Assembly: GCF_020529025.1 (NCBI RefSeq)
Contig: NZ_JACNMM010000017.1
Span: forward strand, 1 to 64,000
DNA from: Oceaniglobus trochenteri
GTDB taxonomy: Bacteria > Pseudomonadota > Alphaproteobacteria > Rhodobacterales > Rhodobacteraceae
Length of the DNA: 64,000 nucleotides
Direction: 5' to 3'
In this document: positions 61,251-64,000 of the stretch, piece after piece
Layout: the number at the start of each line of letters is the position of its first letter
Numbering within the stretch: position 1 is the first letter of the stretch
Program-made: the position numbers and the translations under genes
Notes under the pieces: model-generated
Seen by the model: only the letters and a program-made list of their open reading frames with translations
Database searches by the model: none
Told to the model about the DNA's origin: nothing

Positions 61251-62780
61251 TCAATGGGCGACATGGGCCACCTCCATGTCGTGGGCGCCGCCCAGCATCA
61301 GGCCGATCTCCTCGACGCTCAGCCCTTCGGCAGGGCGGGCGGGGGACAGGCGGCCTTCGTTCATGGCGCAGAACCGGTCCGAGACCTCCATCAACTCGTC
61401 AAGGTCCTGGCTGATGACGATCACCGCCGCACCCTTCGCCGCGAGGTCAAGCAGGGCCTGGCGGATCGCCGCCGCCGCGCTGGCATCGACGCCCCAGGTG
61501 GGTTGGTTCACCACCAGAACGCCCGGGTCCTGCAGGATTTCGCGACCGATGACGAATTTCTGAAGGTTGCCCCCCGACAGCGAGCGCGCCGCATGGCCGG
61601 GGCCGGGGGTGCGCACGTCGAAGCGTTCGATCACGGTCTGGGCAAAGCGTCGCGCCGCCGCCCAGTTCAGGAACCCCCGGTGCGCCAGGTGCTTGCGCTG
61701 CGAGGCGGTCAGCATGGCGTTTTCGGTCAGGCTCATGTCGGGGGCGGCGGCATGGCCCAGCCGTTCTTCGGGGGCGGACAGAAGGCCCAGGGCCCGCCGC
61801 GCATTGGGCCCCAGGTGGCCGATGGGCGCGCCGTTCAGCGTGACGGCATCCCGCGCCGTGGGGGCTTCGCCCGACAGCGCGGCCAGAAGCTCATCCTGGC
61901 CGTTGCCGGCAACCCCGCCGATGCCCAGAACCTCGCCCGCGCGCAGATCGAGGGTGATGTCCTTGAGCGAGGTGCCGAAGGCATGGGGCGCGGCCATCGA
62001 CAGCCCCTTCACCGTCAGCACGGTATCGCCCACCTCGGTGCCCTCGCGGCTGGGGGCATGCAGGGTCTGGCCCACCATCAGTTCGGCCAGTTCACTGGCG
62101 GATTTTTCGGCCGGCGTGCAATTGGCCACCACCTTGCCCAGCCGCAGCACCGTGGCCCCGTCGCAAAGCGCGCGGATTTCCTCGAGCTTGTGGGAGATAT
62201 AGAGGATCGCCGTCCCCTCGGCGGAAAGCTGGCGCAGGGTGCGGAACAGGATATCCACCTCCTGGGGGGTGAGAACGCTGGTCGGTTCGTCCATGATCAG
62301 CAGCTTGGGGTCCTGCAACAGGCAGCGGATGATCTCGATCCGCTGGCGTTCGCCCGCGCTCAGCTCGCCCACCCGGCGGGTCGGGTCCAGCGGCAGGCCA
62401 TAGGCCTCGCTCACCTCGCGGATGCGGGCCGAAAGGGTGCGGCGGGGGGGCGGATTGTCCATGCCAAGGCTGATGTTCTCGGCCACGTCCAGCGCATCGA
62501 ACAGCGAGAAATGCTGAAACACCATCGCCACCCCGGCAGCGCGCGCCGCGTTGGGGTTCACCGGCGCATAGGGCGTGCCGCGCAGGGACATGGTGCCGCT
62601 GTCGGGGCGCACCAGGCCATAGATCATCTTGACCAGCGTGGATTTCCCGGCGCCGTTCTCGCCCAGCAGCGCATGAACCTTTCCGGCGTGCAGATCGAAC
62701 CCCACATCGGAATTGGCCACGACGCCCGGATAGGCCTTGGTCAATCCCTCGATCCGCAAGAGCGGTGCCGTTTCGTTCAC
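61251..62780 (-). CDS. ABC transporter ATP-binding protein with two ABC domains
   Basis: 509 aa with two ABC domains (first Walker A GENGAGKST, signature LSAGERQRIEIIRCL, Walker B LLIMDEPTSVLTPQE; second with GGVAGNGQDELLAALSG and RSLSGGNLQKFVIGREIL). This YufO-like arrangement powers BMP-type nucleoside transport. The GTG at 62780 is preferred because GGGGGGAAA stands before it and the domain begins there. Confidence 0.92.
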   Translation of the reverse strand: MNETAPLLRIEGLTKAYPGVVANSDVGFDLHAGKVHALLGENGAGKSTLVKMIYGLVRPDSGTMSLRGTPYAPVNPNAARAAGVAMVFQHFSLFDALDVAENISLGMDNPPPRRTLSARIREVSEAYGLPLDPTRRVGELSAGERQRIEIIRCLLQDPKLLIMDEPTSVLTPQEVDILFRTLRQLSAEGTAILYISHKLEEIRALCDGATVLRLGKVVANCTPAEKSASELAELMVGQTLHAPSREGTEVGDTVLTVKGLSMAAPHAFGTSLKDITLDLRAGEVLGIGGVAGNGQDELLAALSGEAPTARDAVTLNGAPIGHLGPNARRALGLLSAPEERLGHAAAPDMSLTENAMLTASQRKHLAHRGFLNWAAARRFAQTVIERFDVRTPGPGHAARSLSGGNLQKFVIGREILQDPGVLVVNQPTWGVDASAAAAIRQALLDLAAKGAAVIVISQDLDELMEVSDRFCAMNEGRLSPARPAEGLSVEEIGLMLGGAHDMEVAHVAH

Positions 62781-62869
62781 GCGTTTCCCCCCGCTGTCGT
62801 GAATGCCACCCAGCCCGACAGTAACGACACCGTGATGTCGACTGCAATGGCCTGATTTGATTTTGCAAT

Positions 62870-62887
62870 CCGGGGTTGCACCCCCGG
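62870..62887 (-). terminator. Hairpin after the xanthine dehydrogenase gene
   Basis: CCGGGG (62870-62875) pairs with CCCCGG (62882-62887). On the minus strand it lies 15 bases past the xdhB stop and is followed by an A/T-rich stretch without a strong T-run. It may end xdh transcription before the transporter unit. Confidence 0.4.
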
Positions 62888-62901
62888 TGCCATGCCGAAC
62901 C

Positions 62902-64000
62902 TCAAGCCTGCACCCGCTGCACGGCGCGCAGCACCTGTTCGGCGGTCGCCGGGGCGTGCAGGTCGGGATAGCTTTCGCCGCAGGCCGCCACCGCCTGGCT
63001 GAGCGCAAGAAAGGCCGATATGCCCAGCATCAAGGGCGGCTCGCCCACCGCCTTCGACCGATAGACGGTGTCGGCGCGGTTCGCCGCATCCCAGAGCGCG
63101 ACGATGAAAACATCGGGCCGGTCCGAACAGGCCGGGATCTTGTAGGTGCTGGGGGCATGGGTGCGCAGCCGCCCCTTGTCGTCCCAGACCAGTTCCTCGG
63201 TCGTCAGCCAGCCGGCGCCCTGCACATAGCCGCCCTCGATCTGGCCGATGTCCAGCGCCGGGTTCAGCGATGCACCGGCATCGTGCAGCAGGTCTGCCCG
63301 CAGGATGCGGTTCTCGCCGGTCAACGTGTCGATCACCACCTCGGTGACAGCAGCACCATAGGCGAAATAGTAAAACGGCCGCCCCCGCCCGGCGATCCTG
63401 TCCCAGCTGATGTCGGGCGTGGCATAGAACCCGGTCGACGACAGCGAAACCCGGTTCTGGTAACAGAGGGCCGCGGCCTCGGCGAAGCCATAGCGCGCAT
63501 CCGCCACCCGAACCTCGCCGCCGGAAAAGACAACCGATGCCGGGTCGGCCTGATGCAGACCGGCCAGAAGATCGGCCATCCGGTCGCGGATCGTGTCGCA
63601 GGCCGCCTGTACCGCCATGCCGTTCAGATCGCTCCCCGATGACGCCGCCGTGGCGCTGGTGTTGGGCACCTTGCCCGTGTCCGTTGCGGTGATCTTCACC
63701 GCGCCGACATCCACCCCGAACCGCGCCGCCGCCACCTGCGCCACCTTCTGGAACAGGCCCTGTCCCATTTCGGTGCCGCCATGGTTCATGTGGATCGAAC
63801 CGTCCTGGTAGACATGCACCAGGGCACCTGCCTGGTTCAGGTGGGTCAGGGTGAAGGAAATGCCGAACTTGACCGGCGTCAGGGCAATTCCACGCTTCAG
63901 AACCGGGTTGTCGCGGTTCCAGGCCGCAACGGCTGCGCAGCGCGCCTCGTAGTCCGAGCTTTCCACCAGCCGGTCCACCATCTCGTGCAGGATGAAATCG
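62902..64000 (-). CDS. xdhB: Xanthine dehydrogenase molybdopterin-binding subunit, 3' part
   Basis: The frame is open to the window edge, so the N-terminal part is missing; about 366 C-terminal residues are present. The molybdenum-cofactor domain of the xanthine oxidase family is recognised by HVYQDGSIHMNHGGTEMGQG, the GEPPLMLGISAFLALSQAVA segment with the conserved catalytic Glu near the end, and DAGASLNPALDIGQIEGGYV. It oxidises hypoxanthine/xanthine to urate and needs Moco from moaE, moaD and moaB. It lies directly upstream of the BMP-type transporter, linking purine uptake to oxidation. Confidence 0.93.
   Translation of the reverse strand, partial: DFILHEMVDRLVESSDYEARCAAVAAWNRDNPVLKRGIALTPVKFGISFTLTHLNQAGALVHVYQDGSIHMNHGGTEMGQGLFQKVAQVAAARFGVDVGAVKITATDTGKVPNTSATAASSGSDLNGMAVQAACDTIRDRMADLLAGLHQADPASVVFSGGEVRVADARYGFAEAAALCYQNRVSLSSTGFYATPDISWDRIAGRGRPFYYFAYGAAVTEVVIDTLTGENRILRADLLHDAGASLNPALDIGQIEGGYVQGAGWLTTEELVWDDKGRLRTHAPSTYKIPACSDRPDVFIVALWDAANRADTVYRSKAVGEPPLMLGISAFLALSQAVAACGESYPDLHAPATAEQVLRAVQRVQA

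Noticed and set aside
60279-62855. Plus-strand open frame of 858 codons opposite the ABC transporter genes
   Set aside because: Shadow of the permease and ATPase genes; Gln/His/Arg-rich and without domain features.

Overview
This is a GC-rich, gene-dense bacterial chromosome segment. The general stress response module NepR/EcfG/PhyR is specific to Alphaproteobacteria. Together with the gene styles (pseudo-dihydroorotase beside pyrB, BMP-type ABC transporter beside xanthine dehydrogenase, TamAB pair, many ATGA-type overlaps) and an intergenic repeat of the kind seen in the Rhodobacteraceae, it points to the Rhodobacteraceae/Roseobacter lineage. The genus cannot be fixed from the sequence alone.

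Layout. Positions 1-1409 are the end of an integrated element: three small phage-style genes, then a 3' half of tRNA-Arg(CCU) that looks like an attachment site. Positions 1498-6069 hold moaE-moaD-pgsA, a Nudix gene, a monooxygenase-like membrane gene and uvrC. Positions 6070-6477 have no convincing gene but carry DnaA-box-like sites. Positions 6478-10510 hold a Ca/Na antiporter, a tiny zinc-ribbon membrane protein, SppA-type protease, a DUF1992 protein and a two-gene ABC-2 exporter. Positions 10665-13318 hold hexuronate catabolism genes. Positions 13321-20891 carry an OmpA-domain protein, ubiA/rsmE (divergent), gshA and plsY. Positions 21018-24311 form a pyrB cluster with a catalytically degenerate dihydroorotase and two unfamiliar membrane proteins. 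Positions 24462-34823 hold a DUF2267 protein, a uracil-DNA glycosylase, LysE, MoaB, an RND efflux pair, a DsbD-like domain protein, YqgE and an MscS channel. Positions 34993-41714 are tamA-tamB.

The most coherent regulatory region is 41708-48568. It encodes the general stress response core (nepR-ecfG-histidine kinase, divergent phyR), followed by small membrane stress proteins, a pseudo-receiver, a Crp/Fnr regulator and a PLDc_N-YihY pair. I found five sites matching the EcfG promoter pattern GGAAC-N16/17-(C/T)GTT, placed exactly in front of nepR, phyR, the DUF1328 gene, the DUF883 gene and the PLDc_N gene. The island is therefore likely self-regulated.

Positions 48748-54749 are an inositol-type operon: an IolI-like isomerase, a CUT2 ABC transporter, IolG, a small membrane protein and a LacI regulator. 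A perfect 18-bp palindrome lies between the -35 and -10 boxes of its promoter. Positions 54746-57972 hold a GH25 lipoprotein, an FAD oxidoreductase, an aldo/keto reductase and an orphan barstar-family protein. Positions 58027-64000 hold a BMP-family purine/nucleoside-type ABC transporter directly downstream of a xanthine dehydrogenase large subunit that runs off the window. The Moco genes (moaE, moaD, moaB) in the same window fit the presence of this molybdoenzyme. No CRISPR array, rRNA, complete insertion sequence or intact tRNA was found. I did not find a clearly new defence or biosynthetic system. The EcfG-controlled cluster and the pyrB cluster are the places where uncharacterised proteins sit in an informative context.
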